Below are positions 1 to 12,003 of a DNA stretch of 64,000 nucleotides, in pieces; position 1 is the stretch's first letter; the number at the start of each line of letters is the position of its first letter. The notes under the pieces are model-generated. The model was given only the letters and a program-made list of their open reading frames with translations. It was not told the DNA's origin and did no database searches. Where the stretch lies: the NCBI GenBank assembly GCA_963565915.1, contig OY751493.1, forward strand, positions 1,550,001-1,614,000, written 5' to 3'. This DNA is from Entoloma clypeatum. Its lineage: Eukaryota; Basidiomycota; Agaricomycetes; Agaricales; Entolomataceae. The position numbers were made by a program, and so were the translations under genes.

Positions 1-3000
1 AACTCACCGGTTTGCGTGTTCTGCTATTCGATGAATATCTGTCGGTGCCTCATGAAGCATCATCAAGACAATCTGTTCTCTGGGGTTAGATGGGAAATTA
101 AAATGAGTAGAAAGTTTACTCGTAAAGACATCTTTGAGATGGACCCATCAGGCATAGCTTCGGCTTCAGCTTGCGCGGCCTGTCGATACCGGTCGTGGGC
201 AAAGCTGCACATGTCGCGAGCCCTCTGGATGAGCCAACCCTCTGAGAGCGCGATTTGAAGCCCCCGCATTGACGCGCGAGTGTTCACCGAACCAGTTTCC
301 CGTAAATTTGAGACCACTTTGCGCAAGTGCAAGATATCATCAGATTCTTCGCCACTTTCTCCACTGGAGTACTCCCAATCCATCATGAGTGTAACTTCCA
401 TGATTTTAAAGCTGACGGGTCATCAAGCAACAACGAATAATTGAGCTATGTGACCTCACGTTTCGCCGAAAAAAACTGCCCAAGTCAAATATCTCCTCGC
501 TTCCTCCGGTAATTCTCGCAAGTGAGATTTCAAGGAGCCTAGATCTGACGGGTCCGACAGCGTTTGGTTGGCGATTCCCCCTTCAATTGCACTCATTGTG
601 TATCTTTAACATTCCTTCAACAACGGACAAGAACAAAATTGAGATAATAACGGACTTCCAGAAGTTGTTGGCCCAATCAAATGTGATCTGTGAGCTGTTC
701 AGCGGAGATGCCACAAAGAAAGAGAGGAAGCCTTACATGACGTTGTCGATGAAGAGTTAGCAGAATATTTCTGGCGGAGAAGGCATTTCCTGACGATGCA
801 GCATACACAAACCGTGACAAGGGAGCACAGTCTTCTTTGCTTCGACGAAGGGTTCTGGACACAAGAGATGATAAAGCAGAAAACGGTAGTGGTTCGAGAA
901 AAATCCACGTCGGCGGCGGCCTACTCGCGAACATAGCTTCAACTCTTTCCACGACGTTTCTGTCATCTAAAGGGTAAGTGTACATCAATGGAAGCTCATA
1001 CGCAAGTGAAATTCACGTTTTATCCGACCGCAACGTTGCAAACATCAACTGCGCGTCATTTTAGCAAACAAAGAGCGTGCTTGATCGTGTGATGCGCACC
1101 ATACGGCTTCTAGAATTTAGTAGAGCCGAAACGAGGTCCAATGTACTATATTCCAAATCTATGAGTGATTCGCAATAGAATGAAGACAGAACGAACGATT
1201 CGTCCGCCTCGTGAATATCATCCAGAAATAATGCAAATAGTCGAGTCTCCGCAATTACCGTGAATACATTCTCAACTAGACACTGAAACCTTGCCCGGAG
1301 CTCGCCTGTCGCAAGGTGTTCTCTGGGCGTCTCGGGCGTAATATTAGCCCCTTTCATAACCCCTTTGAGGTCTGGAGCACCCTGATACAGCAGGTGTATG
1401 TTCTGAATTTGTGGCCCCAGCCGCTCCTTGAGAGACTCGGTGAAGCGGTGAAGATCTGTCGGAAAGACCATCAACTGCCGTAAGACAGAGGATAAGCAAC
1501 TGAGCTAGATGGAGGAGTGAGAGTCGTGACGATGATAGGTTTTGCAACTCACCAAGGCTGCGAATGGCGCAGAATCAACCTTTTGAAATTTGGCTTGTCC
1601 CCAGAGACCATGGGCTGAGAAATGTCAGCTTCGGTGGTAATTTCAAGGACGAGAATCGCTGACCTCTCCATCTGGCCTGATTCACAAGGATCATAGAACT
1701 TTTGCCAACTCTGACAAGTGTGGAGAAGATCAGGTAAATGATGTGAAAAAAGTGGTTCGATGCCAACCCAGGAGGACCAACAACTACGATGGCCTGCGTA
1801 CGAGAAGGGCGCGTTTTTGTGCGCAATGTTGCCTTCCGAAGCCCGTCGCTTGATGTGATTGATGCAGTGATGCTGGGGGACAAGACCGGTGACTGGTCAA
1901 AGGGTCCTCCCGAGGCACTCATGGGTGGCTTGTTGAAAGGTGACAAACTCCGTATCGAGATTGTCTCACTGTGATCCTCGTTCATCCCCATGCTCTGGTC
2001 AGAGTCCTGAAATTTTGAAGGAGGAGCCGCAAAATTTGCTTTCGATGATGAGAACTGCCACGAAAAGCTGGTTGACGTGTTTCGAACTCCCGCACTCTTA
2101 GATCAAGAGTCAAAAGGCTTAGAGAAGGGAGTACTCACTGACGTTGCGGATAAGCTCTAATTCTTTCTCCCTACCAAACTTTGTACAATGTTCAGTGAAC
2201 AGTTAATCTCTCAATTAAATGGCTCTTACCAGTGCAAGAGGCATCGTAAATTCCTTATAAAGATGTGAGGATTGGTATAGAGCAGTATAAGAGGGGGGAA
2301 CCAAACCATAAAGCGGTCTTCCGTTGCGATTTCGAAGGGTGGAATGAGCTGGAACATTGCTATAACATTCTGGTCGAGTTCAACGAGCTGATGGATGCAT
2401 ACCTCGGAGGACTCATCAGCAGTAGATGACACAGTCGCAAGCAAACGACCCTGGCATTCCATGAGATCCCTCTGAAGGCCATAAGCACTCTGATAGCGGG
2501 TATCAGGACTTTTCGAGAGCAGCTGAAAAGATGGACGTTAACTCGCAAAACCAAAGGAAAAGACACCAAAACTAGACGACCTTCTCGACAATCTCTGCAA
2601 GAACTTGCGGAACATCTCGTCGGACTTCGTGAACAGGCATCGGCCTCTTTTGAACAATAGAATGCAAAAGCTCTAGTGCATCGCCTTCAAACGGCATTTG
2701 CCCGCCACCCACAAGAAGAGTCCAGAATAATATCCCAAGGGAATAAAGATCTGTTCTATGGTCCTGTGTCATGGTCTCAATACCACCAGTTTGTTCCGGT
2801 GCAAGATAACACAGTGCCTCTTTCACTTTAAGCTTCTCGTCTTTATCAGCTGTTTGCAGCACAAGCGAGGATGGCGAGCCAAAGTTTTCCAAGGAGATAG
2901 CTCGGTTGCCGAAATGGACGACGCGTACAATTCCCGAGTGAGAGTTTAGATGAAAAGCATTGGCTCGAACTTCTCAACTTGATGAGCAGGAAATTCAGGA

Positions 3001-3812
3001 GGTAGAAAGGCAACAATACCTTCGCGATGTATAAAACCTATTCTAAAGCATGTCATTAATCGACGCATCTGAACAAAAGAATGTGTCACACTTATGAAGT
3101 GCTTCCAAGCACCGTGTGGCTTGTATAGCAAACCTAGCACAAAAATTCAGAAAAGGTGTAAAGTACACCGATTAAATGAAACTCACTCGAGGAAAGAAGC
3201 AAGGTCCATGATATCAAATGCCCCCGCTGCCTCAGTCCATTCAGGTTCATCCATGCTCCTCATATAGACGTCCACATGCGGGGAGGCTGCTGGTACGCGC
3301 GAGGCATCAGCGAGAAGCAAGTCATTGACTTTGTTTGCTGGCAGGTAGCGGCCAAGGAGGTTGAGACCGGGATGCATTACTACGAGAACTACGGCGTCTC
3401 CATACTCCGACGGAATCTCCAGGAAGTCGATGACACGTAAAGTTGTGCTATATCCATCTGTAGAAACAGCCATCCGGGTGAGGCTGATACCACAGCATCA
3501 AGGAACAAAGTATCTTCATATGAGGTTGAACTCACATATGATCCTCCCTATCGAGGCACATGGACGCATTTGATTGAGCGCGCGCAACCTTGGCCAGAAC
3601 ATTGGAACCGTCTTTCAAACAGCATCCCTCGGCCAGCCAGGTGAAACTGCCAGTATCATGCCATGGAAAGGCCTGACCATATTGTTAACATCTCACTGGT
3701 GATGTCTTAAAGCATAACAATGCACCTTTTCAAAGGTGTACCCGGGGATTGAAAGCTTTGAGTCTTTCCATGACAGGGCCGAATAGGCTGGATGATCATT
3801 TTTGCGCCGCAT
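1..3812 (-). CDS. Hybrid histidine kinase N-terminal part (kinase-like + AAA ATPase domains), partial
   Basis: The 5' part of a large multi-exon gene running off the left edge. I start it at 3812 (MRRKNDHPAY), just after an in-frame stop. Spliced exons give a protein-kinase-like domain (APEQTG, then HRTDLYSLGILFW, the region around the usual APE and DxxS/D motifs) followed by an AAA/NACHT-like ATPase. An intron splits the P-loop, which reads GPPG-VGKSS once spliced (about 1690-1790). A Walker-B-like FLDDIHEAD lies near 1210, and the FAHDRYRQAA motif typical of this architecture near 170. This order matches fungal Mak2/Mak3/Chk1-like (group X) histidine kinases, whose GAF, HisKA, HATPase and receiver domains would lie outside the window. 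The expected catalytic HRD reads HRE after splicing, so the kinase-like domain is probably a pseudokinase. Family call is strong; full length is unknown. Confidence 0.8.
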
Positions 3813-4028
3813 ATGGAGGAGTTGGGGAAGTGAGAGTCAAGACCAACTTCCTTGACTGCAAGCCACAACAACCAATTAAGGGACAAACTCTGACGTCGTT
3901 TTTCAATTTACAAACTTAATTGCAAAAACACGTCCATTCAGGAAGCTATTGGCAGTAGGACTATACAACAGGGCACAGAGCAGAAAAGAGAAAAAGAGAC
4001 AGTAATTAAGATGTCACTGCAACGGACG

Positions 4029-5999
4029 TCAGCGGTGTGGTGAAAACGTGGCAAGATACGCACTATAACTAGCAGGGTCAATGTGGTCAGGAAGCTCGGG
4101 AACAGCAACCTCGAATCGCGACTGGATGGCCGCCATGACTTGCTGATCACTCTCCGACGAAACAAACGTGATTGCAAGGCCTTTAGTACCAAAGCGACCG
4201 GCGCGACTATGGAACAGACGTTAGTCAGAGAAGCAGAATCCTATCTGAGGCACTTACCCAACACGATGCAAATAGCTGTCTGCATCAGGGGGACAGTCAT
4301 AGTTGATCACGATATTCACACGCTCAACATCGATACCACGGCCGAAAATGTCCGTAGCTACAAGGATACGCTTTTCGAATGCCTTGAAGGCGGTATATCG
4401 ATTAATCCTGGGATCAATATGATGAGGGTGGCCTGCCACCTTTTTGATTGAAGATACACGCACCGCTCCTCCTGTTGAAGACCAGAATGAATACTGATAC
4501 TGGGAAAATTACAAGACACGAGGAGCTTGTCGAGCTCAATCGCACGTGCAACGGACTTGACGAATATAACAACCTACGAGAAAAAAATGAGTCAAGCCGT
4601 GATGCGAGCCATGGTAACGTTACTTGGTTGAACTCGAGCGTATCGAGAAGGTCATTCAGTTTCCTGTTCTTTCCAACTTCCTCGAGTTTCACGTAATGTT
4701 GTTGGAGACCATGGAGTGTCAACTTGGTCTCATCGTCCACAAAAATTTCCAGCGGCTGGGGAATAATATAAGCCTTTGCAGAGAGTATGGAGGAGAAGCC
4801 ACTGACATTAGCCATGAATTTCTTGCATGTTGCTCGTATCTCCTTTGCCAACGTCGCACTGAACATCATCACCTGTTTGTGGTGAGGGGTTGCTCGGAAG
4901 ATTTCTTGAACATCGCGTCGCATGTCTAGGTGGGGCAGTGTCGGTATTAGATGTGATGGAGAGAACGGCAACGGAGAAAAGGGGAGAAAAATTCGGAGGT
5001 ACAGAGAAAGCGCTCGGATTCTCAATAACGGATCGCATCCTCTCAAATGAAACCCTTGCCCCCCTTTTCGCCTTCTGTTCCAGAGATCCCCGACCGCTTT
5101 CCAGATCGCGATGCAACTGCCAACTTTGATGGGCTTGCCCAGATAAGCCAAACGAAGCAATGTGCCCGACGCATTGGGCGATTATAAAGGATGATGGATG
5201 ATGTGGGACCCGGAAATTCGCATGACTAACCAAGCTGTTCGAGCATTTTATCGCACTCGTCCAGAACGAAATGCTTCACATTTTTGGCGTCCAAAACTTT
5301 GTCTCGAGCAAGCGCATTTAACCGACCAGGTGTGGCGACGACGATATGTGGACACTTGTTCTTGTCGCGGAGAAGTTCGGCATCTTTTGTCACAGGTGTT
5401 CCACCATAAAAGGTGCTGACACGAACATCAGGCATGTACTTGGCAAAACGAGTGTATTCGTTTTTGATTTGGAAGGCCAGTTCACGCGTGTGACATAGAA
5501 CGAGCACCGAAACTTCCCCGTTGACAGGTTCAAGTTGCTGCAGGGTAGCCAAGACAAAAACCGCAGTTTTGCCGTGACCAGACTTTGCTTGACAGAGCAC
5601 GTCCATACCCAGAACAGCTTGAGGGATACATTCTTGTTGAACTGGAGAAAATGATTCAAAAAACAAAACTCAATGCCCGTGAAATCAATATATGTACCTT
5701 CCGAGGGATGCTCAAAACCTAAATCACTAATTGCGCGACGGAGCTCAGGCTTCAACAAGAAATCCCTAGAAGAAACAAAAAAGATCCATTCGTCTCAAGG
5801 AAGCCTCATGTTTCGTGCGAAAAACCAACCTGAATCCAGTGGAATGAATCCCTGAAAAGTTTTTCTTGTCTTTATCACCCTCGCCGTCACCGATGCCAGA
5901 TGCTGCACCATGGCCTGCTGATGAAGCTGAGGCGCCGTTTGGCACAATGTCGTGTTCGTCCTCGTAGTCGATGAGTTCTTCGTTGTCGTTGCCGCCCAT
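4029..5999 (-). CDS. SUB2: ATP-dependent RNA helicase SUB2/UAP56 (DECD-box, TREX complex)
   Basis: DEAD-box family ATPase for spliceosome assembly and mRNA export with THO/TREX in the nucleus. The start is [15 protein letters not shown], the acidic N-terminus usual in this family. The motifs appear in order: Q-motif region ([16 protein letters not shown]), motif [30 protein letters not shown] (diagnostic for Sub2/UAP56 against DEAD), [12 protein letters not shown] and HRVGRAGRFG. The C-terminus is a short tail ending in YLATFSPHR before a TGA. Several introns of about 50-200 bases interrupt it. It lies tail-to-head with the VIT/VWA gene upstream (gap about 220 bases) and is followed after about 215 bases by the start of the histidine kinase gene, all on the minus strand. 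Identification is secure. Confidence 0.95.
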
Positions 6000-6219
6000 A
6001 TTTGAGAACGAAGGTCAAGAGACAGTTCGGGAAAGAAAGAAGTCCTGGCTGGAGTCACGGCAGGTGAGAGAAACTTGTTGTGATTGGTTGCACCCTGAAA
6101 CCAAACAATCACACGTTGACCGCACGGACCACATAGAACTATAAGGCGATACAAAGCACTCAGCGTGTCTGCCTTGGAGATGCTTACTACATGAAGCTGG
6201 CGCAGTACTACGTTATTGC

Positions 6220-9088
6220 CTATGAGATCCGCCTTCCTGCTTCCATTATCATCTCCCCGACATTAACACCCGATTTCCCCATGTATTCCTCCGCCTTCAC
6301 CAATAAATCGTGCAACAAGTCTGTCCGATTCGCCATATGCTTCTTAATAAACGCAACAGAAAGTGCCGTCGCCCAGACTGAGTCCTGCACTTGCAGATTG
6401 TTGACGATATTGCCACCAATGATACAGGCGAGGGCTTCAGATAAAGGAAAAGATCCATCGTATAATTGTAGCCGAAACAGGTTTACAACCTGCTGGGGCG
6501 CCGCGGGAGGTGGTGTTGGAGCACGCACTAGAAGTGGAGGGGGTATCTGCTGGCGTACGTTGTCCGGTGCTAAATCCAGCGATTCAAATCTCGGAGAGTG
6601 TTGACTTTCGTCCTCATCGTCAGGTATAGGATCTAAAAGAGGACTGGGAGGTGTGCTCCAATCACACCACCCGCAAGATTCGAGAGAGCTCAAGGTGGAG
6701 AACGATTCTGCGCCGCCACTACTATACCCGTCGTCGTCGTCGTCATCCTGATCCTCACTTGAAGGATGAGAAGCCAACCAAGAGTCCTCGGGCCAAGCGC
6801 CTGGAACGGTTGAGTTCTGCTCCGGGGGGTCGTGTATCCCAATCCCAAAAATGCCAGAAAGGAAGTCTTGAAAGCGTGCACGAATACTATTATCACTGTC
6901 AACTTGTCCATGCATCTGTAACTTGGAGGGACCGGAATCTGTAGCCACAAATGACGTATATTGGCTAACAAGTTGGTATTTTTCTCCGAGTTGAACTATG
7001 ACGGCTTTGCGTATCTCATCTGGGGTTGAACTGATGTCAAGGGGTGCTGGAAGAGTCGCTCTGCCCTCTTGGTGCTCCTGTATGAGTCGCCAGGCCGCGA
7101 GTCTATGGATCGGCGGCATCCGCGGCTCAGCATCAGATAGCTGAACACCCCTGATTGGAATGGTTAGTTCGAAAGGCGTCCCAGTACCCCTCAGCTCTCC
7201 CCTTAGAGTGACCTCCTTAGGAACATATTCTCTGCGCAATGTTATGAGAACCGAAATGCTGATCCGGGTCCCGGCGTGGAGCTCATGGATCTGACCGGGA
7301 ACCTGCTGGATAACAGGTAATTCTCGGATTGCAACTGTTCTGGATGACTGACTGGGAAATGTTACCATTGTGGTGGGAGCAAGATAGCCATCGGGAACAC
7401 CCCAGTCCATAGTGATATTCTTGACGAAAGGTGTTCTTCCCGCAACGAAAAGACGCGCACACTTTCCAAGAATGTGTTCTGTATCCAGCGCGAAAAAACA
7501 TGCACCATGGCCGGCTTTTGCAATCCCTTCACATGTTGCTGTAGAGACACCACTTCCAATCCCGAGCGTGAAAACACGGAGAGGGGCGTGCGATGCGGCA
7601 TTTGTCACTGCGGCCTCCACGAAAGATATGGCTTTTAGTGCCTCCTCGTCGTATACCTGGAGTTATCAGTCATGTCGCATCAAATACCCTGCACAAGTGA
7701 AACTCACTTCGCCGTCGGTCAGAACGAAGGTGGCTGTCGGGATGTCCCTGTTACAGGATCGTAACACGTACTGTAATGCTCGGCTGATCCCAGTGCCTCC
7801 AAAAGTTCCTAAAGTATCAATGTAGGTCGTCTAGTAGATAAACATGAGCAAGAAATCGTTTGGTAATTACGACGACTTACAGCTATGTCCAACGACCCTT
7901 GATCATACACACGACTTCGCGGCCACATGCCACTAACAGAACTGCTAAAAACAAAGACGTTGAACACTGTCCCATGGGTGGGGAGCATACGCAGGAGGAG
8001 GTTGACTGTCTGTTTTGCTTGCGTGATGCGACCACCAGACATACTTTCACTCTGGTCAATGAGAAACAGGTACTCTTGGGCGGCAATGGGGGGTAACGAA
8101 TGCTTCGGAACAAGGGATAATTGCATCGCAATGGTACAGCGACCGCGTCCTTCGGCATCTCGCTGAAGCTCAGCGAAGCAGCGAGGAGCGTCCAGACCGC
8201 ATGACTGGATGACAAGTACAAAATCACGATCCAGATAGGAAGAAGCACCGTACTTTATGGTGAACCGCCGACGCGATTCTCGACCTTGATGGGTTGGATA
8301 TCTAACTTGAGTGATGCCGTCAGGATGGCTAGGACTGCTGATTTGTTGAATCCTTCCACTCATTTGGATTTCCGCTCTTATTCGGACCCGTGTATGGGTT
8401 GTAGGTGCAAAAGCGTCTGCTATTTCGGATGGTGGTGTACCGTATCGCTCGCCTACTCCCATAGGGAGCTGAAATCGGACCTCATCTGCGTTATCGTCGT
8501 TGGCCAGATTCATGATATACTGTGTAGCCACGGACATTGACTGAAAAAGAGCAAAAAAGACTATTGAAGCTTACTGTCAGCATGATCCGTACATTCGAAC
8601 CCGGCCCTAGGGCTCCAATGGTAATGGTAAAAACTGCACATGTTGATGATTCATTTTTCGGAGAATAAGGGATAAAGAGACCAACTATCGTCAGTGACGT
8701 AGGTGACGAGGCCAGAAAAGTGACCAGCCTGCAAGGCCACTTCATATTGCTCGCGTGCTTGATCTTTTTGTTTGACGACGCCAATGATTGTGCGTCCGTC
8801 AGAAGTCTGCATATTAAAGGCACATACTGCGGCGCTCGCAGGGACAGGAAATATGTATTTGCATTTTTGGGTCGCGCTATTTGATGCATTGGTATAGACC
8901 TGTGTCAAAGTGACCCGAGCGGTTACTGTTCACGCATCCATTCAGCAGGGAGCAACATGCATGGTGTATCTTTACTTGCCATCGATTATGAGGACCGTGG
9001 TTTGGAGTTCTTCAAGAGGTAGATATTCCACGGCACTCCCGGGATCTCCAGTTGACTGATACACAATGCCTGGGCGAGGGCGAGACAT
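6220..9088 (-). CDS. VIT and VWA domain protein (inter-alpha-trypsin-inhibitor heavy-chain-like)
   Basis: A protein of roughly 850 residues starting at MSRPRPGIVYQ (9088). Spliced exons show a VIT domain near the N-terminus (YIFPVPASAAVCAF, then KQKDQAREQYEVA), followed by a von Willebrand A domain with a complete MIDAS metal site (FLIDQSESMSG; the later TDGE lies across an intron near 7690). The C-terminal third has an acidic stretch (DQDDDDDDGYSSGG, near 6740) and a conserved helical end (SVWATALSVAFIKKHM). The organisation resembles VWA5A/PARP4-like intracellular proteins and fungal VIT-VWA proteins of unknown role. There is no obvious signal peptide, so I infer a cytosolic adhesion or scaffold function. 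At least four introns. It is divergent from the mitochondrial carrier gene. Confidence 0.85.
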
Positions 9089-9387
9089 TGCGGGCGACTG
9101 GGATAGGATACGAATCAGTATGGGTGGTCGGATGCAAAGTTGATAAGTGACCAGTAGCCGTGGACCCCACCACGAGGTGACAACATGTGCAGGAGGATGG
9201 GCGCTAGACTTTTGGACGAACGTGAATCGGGTGAGGAAGACATGCTCGGAGATGGTAGTAAGTGATGCATATATGCACAAAGTACGTATACTAGTTTACA
9301 ACACCGACTTTTAATTTATCAAGATACCCGTGCCATTCATCTCGGGCGCTGCTCGAAGAGCCATACTGTGGCCAAGGCTACCATACC
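9089..9387. promoter_or_regulatory. Divergent intergenic region, VIT/VWA gene and mitochondrial carrier
   Basis: About 300 bases separate the starts of the two divergent genes and must hold both promoters. I see no clear TATA box or conserved operator. The assignment rests only on gene orientation. Confidence 0.4.
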
Positions 9388-10860
9388 ATGCCCCCCACCA
9401 GTAGTTATCCGTTTTGGTGCGTCCAGTCATCTTTTACCCAGCTAGTTCGCCTTACCTAGTACATGATCTGCACAGGCTAGGAGGTCGGTCTATCCTTGTA
9501 TAATTCCCCGTGAGGACTAACTCTCGACCTTTGCACATAGGCGTTGCTGCATCGAGTGCGTCGCCGTTCTCTACTCATTGGGAGAAAAATGTTTATTATG
9601 TCCTCAGTGGCAGCATGCTGTACGCATCCTTTAGATCTGGCCAAAGTGTCAGTCCCGCGTCCCCTTAGATTCCCCGTCAACCCATGACCCCCACTCCCTC
9701 AGCCGCATGCAAACATTAGACGCGGGGTCCAGGCGGCCTTCAACAATTTCGGTTATCCACGCGTCGCTCGCGCAGTCTGGATTCAGAAGTTTGTATACTG
9801 GGTTAACCGCGTCATTGATGCGGCAAATGTCCTACTCATTGGTTCGCCTCGGGACGTATGAAGAGATGAAGGCTCGCATCTCGCAAAACGGGCCTCCCTC
9901 AACCCTCAGTCTCATCCTAATAGCAAGTTTGGCCGGAGGCCTGGGAGGGGTTGCGGGGAACCCCGCAGGTATGGTCGCATTCGCCCCTTGTAGTACTATC
10001 CCCAGTGAAATCCTTATTTTAGATATTTTACTTGTCAGAATGACCAGTGACTCCGTGCGACCCCCAGAAAAAAGATACGGTTACTCGAATGCCATCAATG
10101 GCATAGTGAGTCTTATCAGGGAAGAAGGAATACGTGGCCTTGCGAGGGGTTTGAGTCCAAATACGGTATGGTGACTGCCCCTCTTTATCGTCCACCAGAT
10201 TCGTTGATTCCTGGCAGATGAGAGCCATCTTGATGAACGTATGCCCTTTCAAATTCTGCCCAGAATCCATGCTGAAGCCGTCATGAATATTTACAGGCCT
10301 CTCAAGTAGGATCGTAAGGATTAAGCCTTCCCTAGCAGAAGCAAACCTACATAATTTTGATTTCCAGATATGACCTCTTCAAATCAACTCTACTGCACCA
10401 GCCACTCCCTATGATCGATTATCAGCTTCGTGATAATCTCTTACTTCACGTCGTTGCGAGTCTCTTGGCTGGTACATTTGCCACAAGTAGGCGTACACTC
10501 TCCTTCGATGGTGCTCATTCTGACACCTCATGCCAGCCATCTGTTCCCCCGTAGATGTTCTTCGATCACGAGTCATGGCTGCGGTACGTCATTTACTCTG
10601 AACCCCGTTACAGCTCCGTTGAACTCCTCCGAGTCGAACAAGGAACGTGCGAGTCAGATACTCACCCGATCCCTTCGGGAAGAGGGATTTAGATTTCTTT
10701 TCAAAGGCTGGACACCTGCCTTCATCCGCCTAGGGCCCAACACTGTTCTTCTCTTTGTTTTCTTCGAGGTACGGACCTGGGATGATGTTGCTCTTATCGA
10801 GAAAATCTGAAGTTTTGACCCTAGCAACTCAAGAAAAGTTGGGACGATTTGCTGTCATAG
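9388..10860 (+). CDS. DIC1: Mitochondrial dicarboxylate-type carrier (SLC25 family)
   Basis: Inner-mitochondrial-membrane carrier, probably exchanging malate or succinate for phosphate. Three SLC25 repeats are visible after splicing: THPLDLAKVRMQT, then GNPADILLVRMTSDS, then a degenerate third repeat whose PxD-type signature spans an intron near 10490. The closing segment GFRFLFKGWTPAFIRLGPN is typical. The second-repeat sequence around GGLGGVAGNPAD resembles yeast Dic1 and human SLC25A10 more than other carriers. The last exon follows an intron at 10770-10824 and ends QLKKSWDDLLS. The first exon probably starts MPPTSSYPFW at 9388, but its splice to the GVAAS exon is one base out of phase with the donor I can see. 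The start is therefore less certain than the rest. Confidence 0.85.
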
Positions 10861-12003
10861 ATCTCCTACATACCATATATCATCACTCGGACGTTTGGAG
10901 GGTTGTTTTCTCGGAATTATAGAATATCTACCTATCAGTGTTAAATTATACCTTACCCTCAGCTCGCCAACGAACTAGATCTCAATTCTATATCATGTTG
11001 CTCTTTTTCTGCAGTGTAGCTATGTACTTGACGATTTCTTGCATCCTGGTATCTCGTTCAAGGTTATATCAAACGCTATCATGAGACAGGACCAGATCAA
11101 CTCCTTATCCTGCATTACTTCAAATCGGGGCTAAGATCCACACTATGTAACTGATTTGTCACTTGCTGAAAGCAAGTTGTCCCAATTGTTAGATTAACCT
11201 TGACAACGACCTTCCCTCCACCGGTATGTGGATGTCGCACCATAACTGATATGAGTTCCAGGGTGATACGAATTTGAATGATACCCGACACTCGTGCTGC
11301 GCCATGTCGAATCTCCTGGTGATTCCGCCCAAAGCTGACTTCACTAGTAAGATGACGCACCATTAGCAAAGTACAATGCAACCCACTGCGCAATACCATA
11401 TCCCCTGCACATTGATGGTGACGGTCTCTGAAGATCAATGGATCACCCAAACAGCCAACAGCCTTGCCCCCGAAAAATGCTGTATTCGAGAGAAGAACAG
11501 TTGAGCCGCTGAGTCTGCCTCGTACATAGTTCCTGTTGTCACACTAGTATTGTCTGTGAGTGCCAGCCGAGTGATTCACACTCCATACATCCTATCTTTG
11601 GGGTTTCCACTTTCCCAGGCCACTACGGCGCCAGTGATATAGGCAACCAATTGCCCATGGGTAGATCGTATGCATTCTGAGAAAAGTAGGTGCGGGCAGC
11701 ACTTTGGGGGCAAATTGTCACACTTTCGGCTGGCCAAGGTCCTGCCAAGGACATAACAAGATGAGAGATGCGATGATACCAAGTATTGGACGAGCAAACA
11801 AGTAACACACCGGTAATATTATGGACGACTTACGCCGTTCCTCTCGACAAGCACAGATATCTGCGAAGACACGTCACAGTTGTCCTGCGTGTGAAGAAGA
11901 TGCGTCGCCTGAGTGGCTTGAGCAGGGCAAGGGAGATGGTTAAACCGAGCCACGTCCAAAGCTCGAGATCAGTCGTAATTACGTAACGTACCATTGGTTG
12001 CCA
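10861..12003. other. 1.1-kb gap between carrier and ROK1 genes; possible decayed or unresolved minus-strand exons
   Basis: No gene can be supported. On the minus strand three open stretches look mildly protein-like: about 11115-11450 (includes GGGKVVVKVNLTIGTT), 11623-11808, and a hydrophobic piece near 11830-11975 (TWLGLTISLALLKPLRRR). I could not join them with canonical introns or find a convincing start. It could be a small membrane-protein gene, a pseudogene or chance open frames. Confidence 0.3.
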
